NCBI GenBank assembly: GCA_046540835.1
Contig: JBKHEL010000005.1
Location: 1 to 48,213 of the forward strand
Origin: Coraliomargarita_B sp046540835
GTDB lineage: Bacteria > Verrucomicrobiota > Verrucomicrobiia > Opitutales > Coraliomargaritaceae
Reading direction: 5' to 3'
DNA length: 48,213 nucleotides
Made by a program: the position numbers and the translations under genes
Notes under the pieces: generated by a model
Databases searched by the model: none
Told to the model about the DNA's origin: nothing
The model's input: only the letters and a program-made list of their open reading frames with translations
In this document: piece after piece, positions 31,776 through 40,243 of the stretch
Layout: each line of letters begins with the position of its first letter
Position numbering within the stretch: position 1 is the stretch's first letter

Positions 31776-34334
31776 CTAAAAAAGTGCCAGCTGATCGTCT
31801 TCGTCCCGGGTATTTTGTCCGGTGCTTTCCTTTTTCATGCGTTTGCGCAGGAGGTTATGCGAGGAGTCGTCGGCTTCGAGTCGTTCGAGTATGGTTTTGG
31901 CGCGTTCGATGACGGTGGCGGGCAGCCCGGCGAGGCGGGCGACCTGGATGCCGTAGGAGCGGTCCGCCGCACCCTCGACGACGCGGCGGACGAAGACGAT
32001 TTCGTCGTTCCATTCCTTGACGGCGACGGAGTAGTTGCGCACACGTTCGAGCGTCTGCGCGAGCTGGGTCAGTTCGTGGTAGTGGGTGGCGAAGAGCGTG
32101 CGGGGGCCTGCGGCATTAACCGGGTGGAGGTGCTCGATGACGGCCCAGGCGATGGAGAGGCCGTCGTAGGTGGAGGTGCCGCGCCCGATCTCGTCGAGGA
32201 TGACGAGGGAGCGGGGCGTCGAGTTGTTTAGGATATTTGCCGTCTCGTTCATCTCGACCATAAAGGTGGAGTTCCCGCGGGCGAGCTCATCGCTTGCGCC
32301 GACGCGCGAGAAGATGCGGTCGACGAGCCCCAGCGCGCAGTTGCGCGCGGGCACCCAGGCCCCGGATTGGGCCATGAGCACGATGAGGGCAATCTGCCGG
32401 ATGAAGGTCGACTTCCCCGCCATGTTGGGGCCGGTGATCAGGGCGATCTGCGGGTGTTCGGCGGCCGCGCTGCTGGAGAGCCCGCAGTCGTTGGGCACGA
32501 ACGCGTGGGTGCCGGCGAGGCCGAGATGTTGCTCACGCAGCATTTGTTCGACGACGGGGTGGCGGCCCTGATCGATGTCGAGGATGTCGGAGTCGTCGAG
32601 CCGGGGCTTGCAGTAGTCCCAGTCCCGGGCGAGGGCGGCCCAGCCGAGCAGTATATCGATCTCTGCGAGCGCAGCCGCAGTTTCCTTGAGAGAATCCGCT
32701 TCTTCCAGGATGCGGGCGATGAGCTGATTGAAGAGCACCTCCTCGCGGGCGATCGCTTTTTCCTCGGCGTGGAGAATCTCCCGCTCCCGCTCTTTTAGCA
32801 GGTCGGTGGTGTAGCGCTCGGCATTTTTCATCGTCTGCTTGCGCACATAGTCCTCGGGCACGAGGGCGACGTTGGCCTTGGTGACTTCGATGAAATAGCC
32901 GAAGGCGCCATTGTAGCGGATGCGCAGATTTTTGATCCCCGTGCGTTCCTGCTCGCTTCGCTCGAATTCGGTGAGCCACTTCTGGCTATCCCGGGTCAGG
33001 CTGCGGAAGTGATCGAGGTCTTCATCGTAGCCGTCGCGGATCGTGCCGCCGTCGTCGATCTTTCCGGGCAGTTCGTCGGCCAGGCCCCGTGCCAGCTCCT
33101 CGCAGAGTGCATCAAAATTATGGATACGTTTGGCGGTCGCCGCGACCGGGGTATCGGGGAATTCGAGCAGCGTCAGGGCGATCCCGGGTAGTGCATTGAG
33201 GGTATCGCGCACGCCGCCCAGCTCGCGCGGGTTGCGCATCCGGTTCTGCAGGCGCCCGAGGATGCGCTCGATATCGCGGATGCCCCGCAGGCTCTGCTGG
33301 AGCTCGGAGCCCAGGCCCGGGGCCGCGACGAACTCGCCCACGCAGGCCTGGCGGCGCTGGATTTCGGCGAGGTCGAGCTCGGGTGCACAGAGCCAGCGTT
33401 CGAGCAGGCGCGCACCGGGCGCTGTGACGGTGGCGTCCATCGCGTCGAGCAGGGAGCCCTGGCGGGTGCCGGCGGCGGATTTGAAGATCTCCAGGTTCCG
33501 CAGAGTGGCCGGGTCGAGCAGGAGGGTCTTCTGGCTGGAATACTCGCGGAGTCGGCGGAGGTTTTCAGGTTTGGCGCACAGGGTCTCTGTAGCGTAGTGC
33601 ACGAGTGCTCCGGCGACACCCAGCGCCGGGTGGTCGGGAGCGATGCCGAAGCCTTCAAGGTTGAGCACGCCGAGCGTCTCGAGGACGGACTGGGTGCCGG
33701 ATGCGCGGTCAAAGTGGTAGTCGGCGATCTCGGTGACCGCACGCCCGTCGCAAATGTGGGTGTAGAGCTCGGCGAAGCTGCCTGTTATCTCGGCCCAGCT
33801 CCGGGCCGCCCCCTCCGGCACGATGATCTCGCGCGGGTCGATGCCTTCGAAGGCGGCAAAGAGGTTTTCCGGGCGGGGCTCGGTCGCCAGGACGAACTCG
33901 CCGGTAGTGAGGTCGAGCCAGGCGGCATGGAGTGCTTTTTTGCCGAGGTCGAGGGCGAGGAGGAAGTGGTTGCGGTTCGCGTCGATCTGGGTGTCTGCGA
34001 GGCGGGTGCCCGGGGTGATGATACGGGTGAGTTCGCGGCGGACGAGTTTGCCCGGCTTTGGCGTCTCGGTCTGGTCGCAGATGGCGATCTTGATGCCTTG
34101 GTCGAGCAGCTTTTGCAGATAGGTATCGGCGGCGTGGTAGGGGATGCCCGCCATCGGCATCCCGTGGCGGTGGGTCAGGGTGATGCCGAGCAACTTGGCC
34201 CCGCGTTCGGCGTCCTGCAGGAAGATTTCATAGAAATCGCCGAGGCGAAAGAGCAGAAGCGTATCGTCGGCCAGGCGGCTACGGATCTCGTGCCACTGCT
34301 GCATCATCGGGGTGAGTTTCTTTTCGTCGGGCAT
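31776..34334 (-). CDS. mutS: DNA mismatch repair protein MutS
   Basis: 852-aa cytoplasmic ATPase that recognises mismatches. The N-terminal mismatch-binding domain keeps the Phe-x-Glu wedge in FRLGDFYEIF (about residues 29-38). MPMAGIPYHAADTYLQKL follows, then the connector, lever and clamp domains. The ABC-type ATPase carries Walker A GPNMAGKSTFIRQIALI, the dimer signature FSRVGASDELARGNSTFMVEM, Walker B LVILDEIGRGTSTYDGLS and FATHYHELTQL. Length and motifs are those of classical MutS1. No mutL is adjacent. Start ATG at 34334. It follows the SNF2 helicase gene on the same strand after 231 bp, enough for its own promoter. Confidence 0.97.
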   Translation of the reverse strand: MPDEKKLTPMMQQWHEIRSRLADDTLLLFRLGDFYEIFLQDAERGAKLLGITLTHRHGMPMAGIPYHAADTYLQKLLDQGIKIAICDQTETPKPGKLVRRELTRIITPGTRLADTQIDANRNHFLLALDLGKKALHAAWLDLTTGEFVLATEPRPENLFAAFEGIDPREIIVPEGAARSWAEITGSFAELYTHICDGRAVTEIADYHFDRASGTQSVLETLGVLNLEGFGIAPDHPALGVAGALVHYATETLCAKPENLRRLREYSSQKTLLLDPATLRNLEIFKSAAGTRQGSLLDAMDATVTAPGARLLERWLCAPELDLAEIQRRQACVGEFVAAPGLGSELQQSLRGIRDIERILGRLQNRMRNPRELGGVRDTLNALPGIALTLLEFPDTPVAATAKRIHNFDALCEELARGLADELPGKIDDGGTIRDGYDEDLDHFRSLTRDSQKWLTEFERSEQERTGIKNLRIRYNGAFGYFIEVTKANVALVPEDYVRKQTMKNAERYTTDLLKEREREILHAEEKAIAREEVLFNQLIARILEEADSLKETAAALAEIDILLGWAALARDWDYCKPRLDDSDILDIDQGRHPVVEQMLREQHLGLAGTHAFVPNDCGLSSSAAAEHPQIALITGPNMAGKSTFIRQIALIVLMAQSGAWVPARNCALGLVDRIFSRVGASDELARGNSTFMVEMNETANILNNSTPRSLVILDEIGRGTSTYDGLSIAWAVIEHLHPVNAAGPRTLFATHYHELTQLAQTLERVRNYSVAVKEWNDEIVFVRRVVEGAADRSYGIQVARLAGLPATVIERAKTILERLEADDSSHNLLRKRMKKESTGQNTRDEDDQLALF

Positions 34335-34440
34335 CGATGCAGCTTAGCAGCTTCAGTCCTCCCAAGCCAAGCTCTCGGTGCGTGAAAATCCCCTCTTGTT
34401 CAGGGTTGCGATGATCAGTTTGTGTGCTCGACCGGAACCA

Positions 34441-34456
34441 GGGGTTGAGAAACCCC
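34441..34456. other. perfect GNRA-type hairpin in the mutS-SNF2 gap
   Basis: GGGGTT, loop GAGA, AACCCC: six perfect pairs closed by a stable tetraloop. Neither strand has a T tract after it, so it is not a standard terminator. It lies in a 231-bp gap with no gene; the rest of that gap shows nothing I can name. Confidence 0.35.
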
Positions 34457-34565
34457 GGCCACTGCTTCGGTCTGTCTTCAGCGGGCGTTCGAGATTTCTG
34501 ATTCTTGCGAAATGCACTCGCGGGGTAAACTTCGTCGTTTGTAGCTTGTTGTTGAATTTTGATTT

Positions 34566-37500
34566 TCAAGTGCCGAGCAGGAAGTCGAAGTCTTCCTTTT
34601 GGATGGCCTGTCCGCCGCTTTGGTCGGCGGTGGGGTCGTTGACGATGGCGTCAAAGAGCTTTTGTTTGCGGGCTTTGAGCTGGGTGATTTTTTCTTCGAT
34701 GGACTCGCGCATGATGAGGCGGTGGATGAACACGGTGTGCTGCTGACCGATGCGGTGGGCGCGGTCGCTGGCTTGGTTTTCGGTGGCGGGGTTCCACCAG
34801 GGGTCGAGGTGGAAGACGTGGCTGGCGCGGGTCAGATTGAGCCCGGTGCCCCCGGCCTTCAGGCTGATCAGGAAGACACGGGGCGTCTCGCTCTGCTGGA
34901 AGGTGTCGACCGCCTCGCCCCGTGCCTTGGCGGGTGTCTTGCCATCGAGGCGTAATGGGTCGAAGCCCGCCCGGCGCAGTTCTTTTTCGAGCAGATCGAG
35001 GGCTTTAACGAATTGGGAAAAAACGAGGACCGATTCGCCCTCTTCTTTGAGTTCTTCGATCTGATCGAGCAGGTGCTGTATTTTCGGGGCGATTTGATCG
35101 GTTGAGATGTTTAGCAAGCAGGGGGAGACGCAGATCTGGCGCAGCCGGGTGAGTGCGGCGAGGGCGGAAATGCCCGCCTGAGCGCGGGTTTGTTGCCGGT
35201 AGGCGGCTTGCACTTGCTGTCGCACCTCGTTGACAATGCGGGTATAGATGGTTCGCTGCTCGTCGGTCATTTCGAGGATGAGGTCGGCCTGCACTTTCGG
35301 CGGCAGCTCCTGGAGAATGGCATCTTTGGTGCGCCGGAGCAGGAAGGGGCGGGACCGGCGCAGCGGCCTCTCATCGCCGCCTCGTATGGCTTCGTCGAAG
35401 GCCTTGCGAGGGCCCATCAGGCCCGGAAGGGCAAAATCCATGATCGAGTGAAATTCGCCCGGGTGATTTTCCATCGGGGTGCCGGTCAGGCATAGGGTGA
35501 AGCGCCGGTCGAGTTGGCGCGCGGCATTGGCGCGGCGCGAGCGATGGTTTTTCAGCGCCTGGGCTTCGTCAAAGATGACGACGTCGAACGAGGTGGAGCT
35601 CAGCGTGTCGATGTCGCGCCAAAGCAGATCGTAGGAGGTCAGCGCAAGATCAGCTTGTTCGAGCATCGCCGGCTGGCGATCCGCGCCTGAATAGGCCTGA
35701 ACCCGCATGTCGGGGAGGAAACGCGCCGCTTCGTTTTGCCAGTTGTAGATGAGGCTCGTCGGCAGCACGGCGAGTGCTCGCAGGGGCTTATCTGGCGGAG
35801 CCTGCTCGCGGAGGGCAGCGAGGAAGGTCAACGCTTGGAGGGTTTTACCGAGGCCCATGTCGTCGGCCAGGCACGCGCCGAGGCGATGCTGGTAAAGAAA
35901 GGTGAGCCATTCAAAGCCCTGCTTTTGGTAGGGGCGCAGTTCAGCTTCGAGGCCTTGCGGGATCTTCCGCGTCGGGACGCTTTTGAAGTTTTTGAGGCTT
36001 TCGTAGAGCGTTTCGATTTCAGGTGGGAGCCGGACGGTGATCCCCTGGGCACGGAGCTCCAACCAGTCCAGCAGATGCAAGCGATGCACGGGCTTGGCGG
36101 AAGCCGGGCTGCGGCTGTAATGATTGATGAGGGTATGCAGAGCGTCGGTGTGCTCGACACGGGGCATCAGCACGGAGTCATCTTTGGCTTTGAGCAGAAG
36201 GGTGCCCTGGAGCAATTGCTCCCAGGCTTCGGGTGGGATATCGATGCCATCGCAGCGAACGGTGGGCGTTAATTCAAACCAGTCGGTTTCGACATCCGCT
36301 TCGAAGAGGAGCTCGATGATCGTCGGGCGACTTCGGGTGAGGTTTCGGTCGGTCTCGAAGTCGATGTCCCAGGCTTCGCAGACTTGGGCAAGTGCACTGA
36401 GGGTGGGGCCGTCAGCCGGGACTTCGATTGATCTGAGCTTCATGCCGATGATCTCCTGAAAAGCACTGTGTTGGTAGAGCGTCGCGGTCAGTGCAAGCAA
36501 GGCGGAGAGCGGGAGGTGTGCGCTTTGCCAGGCGTGCTCCGCGTCGTCGCCGCGCGGGTCTTTGGGCAGCCAGAGCGGCGCGAGGGCGCTCTTTGAACGG
36601 CAGAAGTCACGCTCGATTTGTTGCAGGAATTTCTTCGTGGCCTTCTGGTGTTCGGGTTTTTCGAAGACGGCGCGGTGGCTGAAGTTTTCAATGAAGTGGG
36701 TGCGCTCGGCCTTTTTCGCCAGAGTTGGCAAGTGTGCGGCGGCTTCGAGCAATTGTAGACAGCGTCGGCGTCGACCCAGCAAGCGCTCGGCCCGCTTGGT
36801 GTGGTGGACCAGCGTCGTCATGAAATCCTCGAAGACGCGACTGGCGTCGAGTTGGCAGCCGCCGATGGATGCGCTGATGGTGGCGCGGTAGTTTGTGTTA
36901 TGGGTGGCCGTGGTCGACGTCAGTTGGAGGCGTAGGCGTATCTCCCTGCTTTTGGCGCTTGGAGCCTCTTCGGCCGTAGTGTCGGATGATAGGTCGCCCG
37001 GGGAGAACCGGCACTGGCGGTAAAGCCGCCTTTCGTAATCGGCGAGTCGAAGCACGCACTCGTTAAAAAAGTTAATGGGCAGGGCATCCCGGGCTGCATC
37101 GAATTCGGAAAATCCGGTCTCTTTATCCACGAAGGCGCTTTTCAGTCGGGCCGTTCGCATCTCATCGATGCATGCCACTCGGCCGTCGCAGAAAATGTAG
37201 TGTTTCGGACCAAGTCGTGCAACGACCTTACCCGGATCGATGGCTTCGGCTACTTCGGTTATCCGGATCTGTCGCGCATTTACATCCGGGGTAAAACGAA
37301 GCCGAGCCGGGATCGAAGCCAGTTCGGGGCGGAGCTTGATGAAATCACCATCTGCAGTCTCTGCCTCCAACTGTAGCCGCGAGCTGTCGCGAACGAAATC
37401 AATGAGCGTCCTTAGAGTTGTGTGCAGGTCATGTAGCGGGAGTTCCACTGTGTTACGGGCCATGCGGCGCATTTCACCATAGGGATTGATCGCCTGAATG

Positions 37501-38009
37501 ATGCTTTCGCCGAGGGTGCTATCGCCTTCGATATAAGGAGTCTTCGTCCTCAGTCCGCGCAGCCGGATGCGGCGCAGCTGCTTTTTCCGTAGCCGTGAAG
37601 ACTGGTCGATTTGCCGGGCGAGGTGCTCGACATTTTCGGTCAGGGGTGACAGTGGAATAGAGTTTCGCTCGTGAAAAAGGTAGTCCAGTGCAGCGAGCAG
37701 CGCGATCACATGAGGGCAGAGCTTTGCTTTGTCCGGGCGGGCGCAACCGCACTCAAAGGCGGGCGTTTCGGTGCCCGGTTCGACCCAGACGGCCGTGCCG
37801 TAGGTCTTCCCCTCGTCTGAGACGCCTGCGGCGAAGCCCATGCGCTCCTTGAGCGGCTTGAGATCACTCACGTGACCCTCGGTAAAAAGCAGGGCACCTC
37901 CCTGCTTCATCTTTTCTGAGGCAGGCAGCCGCTTAAAGAAGTCTGGCGGGAGTTCGCCCCACTCCGCATACTGACTCGCGAAACTTTCGTTTGGAATATA
38001 ACTTTGCAT
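34566..38009 (-). CDS. SWIM zinc-finger SNF2-family helicase (DEAD/DEAH-type ATPase)
   Basis: 1147 aa from the ATG at 38009 (MQSYIPNESFASQYAEWGEL). A SWIM zinc finger near residue 90-110 has the CxCx(n)CxH pattern (FECGCARPDKAKLCPHVIAL). A long middle region follows, then a Swi2/Snf2 ATPase: Walker A in LADDMGLGKTLQALTFLAAL (about 740), VVIFDEAQALKNHRSRR (DEAQ box), CLTGTPMENHPGEFHSIMDF, and the helicase C domain VLVFSQFVKALDLLEKELR and WWNPATENQASDRAHRIGQQ. Bacterial proteins of this type are ATP-driven DNA translocases, related to RapA/HepA-like enzymes; the cellular role is unknown. An ATG at 38090 preceded by GGGAG is a possible earlier start, but its 27 residues look non-coding. Confidence 0.9.
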   Translation of the reverse strand: MQSYIPNESFASQYAEWGELPPDFFKRLPASEKMKQGGALLFTEGHVSDLKPLKERMGFAAGVSDEGKTYGTAVWVEPGTETPAFECGCARPDKAKLCPHVIALLAALDYLFHERNSIPLSPLTENVEHLARQIDQSSRLRKKQLRRIRLRGLRTKTPYIEGDSTLGESIIQAINPYGEMRRMARNTVELPLHDLHTTLRTLIDFVRDSSRLQLEAETADGDFIKLRPELASIPARLRFTPDVNARQIRITEVAEAIDPGKVVARLGPKHYIFCDGRVACIDEMRTARLKSAFVDKETGFSEFDAARDALPINFFNECVLRLADYERRLYRQCRFSPGDLSSDTTAEEAPSAKSREIRLRLQLTSTTATHNTNYRATISASIGGCQLDASRVFEDFMTTLVHHTKRAERLLGRRRRCLQLLEAAAHLPTLAKKAERTHFIENFSHRAVFEKPEHQKATKKFLQQIERDFCRSKSALAPLWLPKDPRGDDAEHAWQSAHLPLSALLALTATLYQHSAFQEIIGMKLRSIEVPADGPTLSALAQVCEAWDIDFETDRNLTRSRPTIIELLFEADVETDWFELTPTVRCDGIDIPPEAWEQLLQGTLLLKAKDDSVLMPRVEHTDALHTLINHYSRSPASAKPVHRLHLLDWLELRAQGITVRLPPEIETLYESLKNFKSVPTRKIPQGLEAELRPYQKQGFEWLTFLYQHRLGACLADDMGLGKTLQALTFLAALREQAPPDKPLRALAVLPTSLIYNWQNEAARFLPDMRVQAYSGADRQPAMLEQADLALTSYDLLWRDIDTLSSTSFDVVIFDEAQALKNHRSRRANAARQLDRRFTLCLTGTPMENHPGEFHSIMDFALPGLMGPRKAFDEAIRGGDERPLRRSRPFLLRRTKDAILQELPPKVQADLILEMTDEQRTIYTRIVNEVRQQVQAAYRQQTRAQAGISALAALTRLRQICVSPCLLNISTDQIAPKIQHLLDQIEELKEEGESVLVFSQFVKALDLLEKELRRAGFDPLRLDGKTPAKARGEAVDTFQQSETPRVFLISLKAGGTGLNLTRASHVFHLDPWWNPATENQASDRAHRIGQQHTVFIHRLIMRESIEEKITQLKARKQKLFDAIVNDPTADQSGGQAIQKEDFDFLLGT

Positions 38010-38192
38010 CTGCGGAAACTTGTGCTGTTGATCTCTGTAATGGGTATTCTTGTCAGCACTTTTGCAGCCATTGCCACGCCGGGTAAACATCAATCTCCCG
38101 GGTTTCCATTTCGATTTTATCGGATTGATCGCGGGTCAGGATGGCAGCTTGTTTGAGCAGCCTTCCTGATTTTTGATTGTTCCCAGAAGGCC

Positions 38193-39314
38193 TCAAATCT
38201 CGCGCGAGCCGGTATAGACCCGCTGGACGCGCTTGGTCACGGAGCAGAGCGTCTCCCAGGGGATCGTGCGGGCGGCACGGCTGAATTCGCCGACGCTGAT
38301 GCTGGCACCGCCATTGCTGCCAATGAGGGTGACGAGATCGCCGAATTTGGCCTGTGGGCAGTCGGTCACGTCGACGATGGTCTGGTCCATGGTGATCCGG
38401 CCGAGGATGGGGCAGCGTCGCCCGTGGATGAGGACCTGGCCCCGGTTACTCATGGCGACTGGGATACCGTCCCCATAGCCGCCGGTGAGCACGGCCAGAC
38501 GGGAGTCACGGGTGAGTTTGCAGGTCTGCGCGTAGCTGATGCAGGTGCCGGCAGGGAGGTGTTTGGTGATGCCGACTCGGCTGTGGAAGCTGAAGACCGG
38601 CTCAACCGAAACGCGTCCGAGCGCGGAGTCGGGGTAGGGCGGCACGCCGAACTGGAGCAGGCCGATGCGCACGGCGTTGAAGGGGCTCCGCGCGGCGAGG
38701 CTGTCGATGCCGGCGGAGTTGTCGGCATGGATGAGGAGTCCGTTGGCATCAATCCCCGAGAGCACTTCAAGAAAGCGCTGACGCTGCATCTCGGTGTAGG
38801 CCGGGTCGCAATCGGCGCTGGAAAAGTGAGTGTAGATGCCTTCGAGGTGGAGGTGGGCACAGGCTCTGAGTTTGTTAAAAAGGGTGGCCGCTTCGGTGTG
38901 CCAGACGCCGAGACGCCCCATTCCGGTATCGATTTTCAAGTGCACGCGCACGGGTTTGCCCTGCTCGCAGCCCAGACGATCGAGGCGGTCACACTCCTCA
39001 ATGGTGCTTAGGGTCGCGATCAGATCGTGGCGCACGAGCTGCCCTACTTCCTCCGGTAGCACCGGGCTCATCACGAGTATGGGCCAGCCTCCGCCCATGT
39101 GGCGGATTTCAGCGGCCTCCGTGACATTGGCCACGGCGAAGCAATCGACGCCGCTTTGCATCAACCGGCGCACCATCTGCGGGAGGCCGTGTCCATAGGC
39201 GTCGGCTTTAACGACGGCAACGTAGCGGGTGTGCTCTGGCAGGGCAGATTGGATCTGCCTCAAGTTGCGCTCGAAAGCGGCAAGATCAATCTCGGCCCAG
39301 CAGCGGTAATTCAT
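38193..39314 (-). CDS. alr: alanine racemase
   Basis: 373-aa PLP enzyme interconverting L- and D-alanine for peptidoglycan. The N-terminal TIM barrel holds the PLP lysine K36 in VAVVKADAYGHG. HLKIDTGMGRLGVW follows, then THFSSADCDPAYTEMQRQRF, and VRIGLLQFGVPPYPDSALG near the phosphate-binding region. The catalytic tyrosine is in CISYAQTCK (about residue 260) and the C-terminal beta domain includes LGRITMDQTIVDVT. The classical RxGxxLYG motif reads RIGLLQFGV, a mild variation. The length is normal. It is followed on the same strand by the SNF2 helicase, 184 bp away. Confidence 0.95.
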   Translation of the reverse strand: MNYRCWAEIDLAAFERNLRQIQSALPEHTRYVAVVKADAYGHGLPQMVRRLMQSGVDCFAVANVTEAAEIRHMGGGWPILVMSPVLPEEVGQLVRHDLIATLSTIEECDRLDRLGCEQGKPVRVHLKIDTGMGRLGVWHTEAATLFNKLRACAHLHLEGIYTHFSSADCDPAYTEMQRQRFLEVLSGIDANGLLIHADNSAGIDSLAARSPFNAVRIGLLQFGVPPYPDSALGRVSVEPVFSFHSRVGITKHLPAGTCISYAQTCKLTRDSRLAVLTGGYGDGIPVAMSNRGQVLIHGRRCPILGRITMDQTIVDVTDCPQAKFGDLVTLIGSNGGASISVGEFSRAARTIPWETLCSVTKRVQRVYTGSREI

Positions 39315-39382
39315 GGATTAAAAGGTGGAGGGTGGAGGGTGGGAAGATGTGAAGGTGGCTGGGCCGGGTCAAGGAGCCGGCC

Positions 39383-39420
39383 TGTTACGCCGTCGTCCCG
39401 AAGGCCGAAGGCGGATGACG
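39383..39420. repeat. GC-rich imperfect palindrome at the end of the tsaB-like gene
   Basis: CGTCGTCCCGAAGG, CC, GAAGGCGGATGACG: outer GTC...GAC arms with two GAAGG copies inside. A related GGCCGAAGG series occurs at about 7870-7910 behind the gtrA-like start. It codes for the last residues of the TsaB-like protein. Possibly a REP-type element. Confidence 0.35.
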
Positions 39421-40080
39421 CCGGGCAGACCATTTTTGGAAGGTGTTGCTGCCAGCGCTGTAAAGCTGCACGCCTTGTGTGCGCTTGAGCAGGCCGGGCG
39501 TGTCGAGAAGCTGGTGGAGTCGGTCGGGTCGGGCATCGATGCGTTGGGCTTTCGGTGGGGGGCTTTGCCAGCCTTTACGGGCGGGGAGGTGGTAGAGCGG
39601 GCTTTGGTTGGTTGTGAGGGTTTCAAGGGTGACGGGTGTGGGATCTTGGATTTGGCCGGACTTGATCGCGACGGCATTCCAGAGGTCTTTTTTCCAGTCG
39701 CTCAGGATGAGGGCATCCCGGGTCTCCGGGCGTTGGGACAGAACCTGTGCGGCAACCAGTTGCAGGCTGTTGTAGGCGAAATAGTTTGCCGAATCAGGAA
39801 AAAGGCGGCTCCAGGTCTCAATGGCCATGGCGCAGAGCCGCAGGCCAAGCACGGAGCCGGGACCCTCGGCATAGAGATGGGCGCGTAAGCTTTCCAGGGG
39901 CACGTCTGCTTTCTGCGACACGGTTTCGACGGCGGTGAAGAGACTTTCCAGTGGCGGCTTACCGCTGCAGGTATGGCCGAGCCACTGGAGGTCCGCCCCA
40001 AGAATACCGACAAAAGTCGATGCACTGCTGCCGTCGATGACGAGGGCGGGGAGCGGTAATGGATGCGAGTCGGATGGCAT
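39385..40080 (-). CDS. TsaB-like protein (tRNA threonylcarbamoyladenosine pathway, divergent)
   Basis: 231 aa with an ASKHA-type fold: N-terminal PALVIDGSSASTFVGIL, and the TsaB hallmark near residue 72 reading EGPGSVLGLRLCAMAIETW (typically GPGSFTGLRIG in TsaB). NYFAYNSLQLVAAQVL and DALILSDWKKDLWNAV follow the usual order. TsaB is the partner that activates TsaD in making the t6A base of ANN-reading tRNAs. The family match is fair but divergent. The last about 13 residues (ARRHPPSAFGTTA) are encoded by a palindromic repeat-like stretch at 39385-39420 and may be an extension acquired by read-through. It lies 70 bp before alr on the same strand. Confidence 0.65.
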   Translation of the reverse strand: MPSDSHPLPLPALVIDGSSASTFVGILGADLQWLGHTCSGKPPLESLFTAVETVSQKADVPLESLRAHLYAEGPGSVLGLRLCAMAIETWSRLFPDSANYFAYNSLQLVAAQVLSQRPETRDALILSDWKKDLWNAVAIKSGQIQDPTPVTLETLTTNQSPLYHLPARKGWQSPPPKAQRIDARPDRLHQLLDTPGLLKRTQGVQLYSAGSNTFQKWSARRHPPSAFGTTA

Positions 40081-40243
40081 GAACCGGCAAGGCTATGGTC
40101 CCTGGTCCTGCTGGCAAGAAATGAGTGTCGTGGCCTGAGGGGCGATTGCTTATGGGGAGGATTATCTAAGCTTATGTTGAGCCTCTTTTATTAGAAAAGC
40201 TTGCCAATTAGTATAACTAACTTTAGCACTGCTTATCGTGAAA

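Noticed and set aside
40081..40243. TATAACT near 40212 as the nifJ promoter -10
   Set aside because: No -35 at a usable distance; TTGCCA is too close and TTGAGC too far. Left as unassigned AT-rich upstream DNA with two AAGCTT copies.
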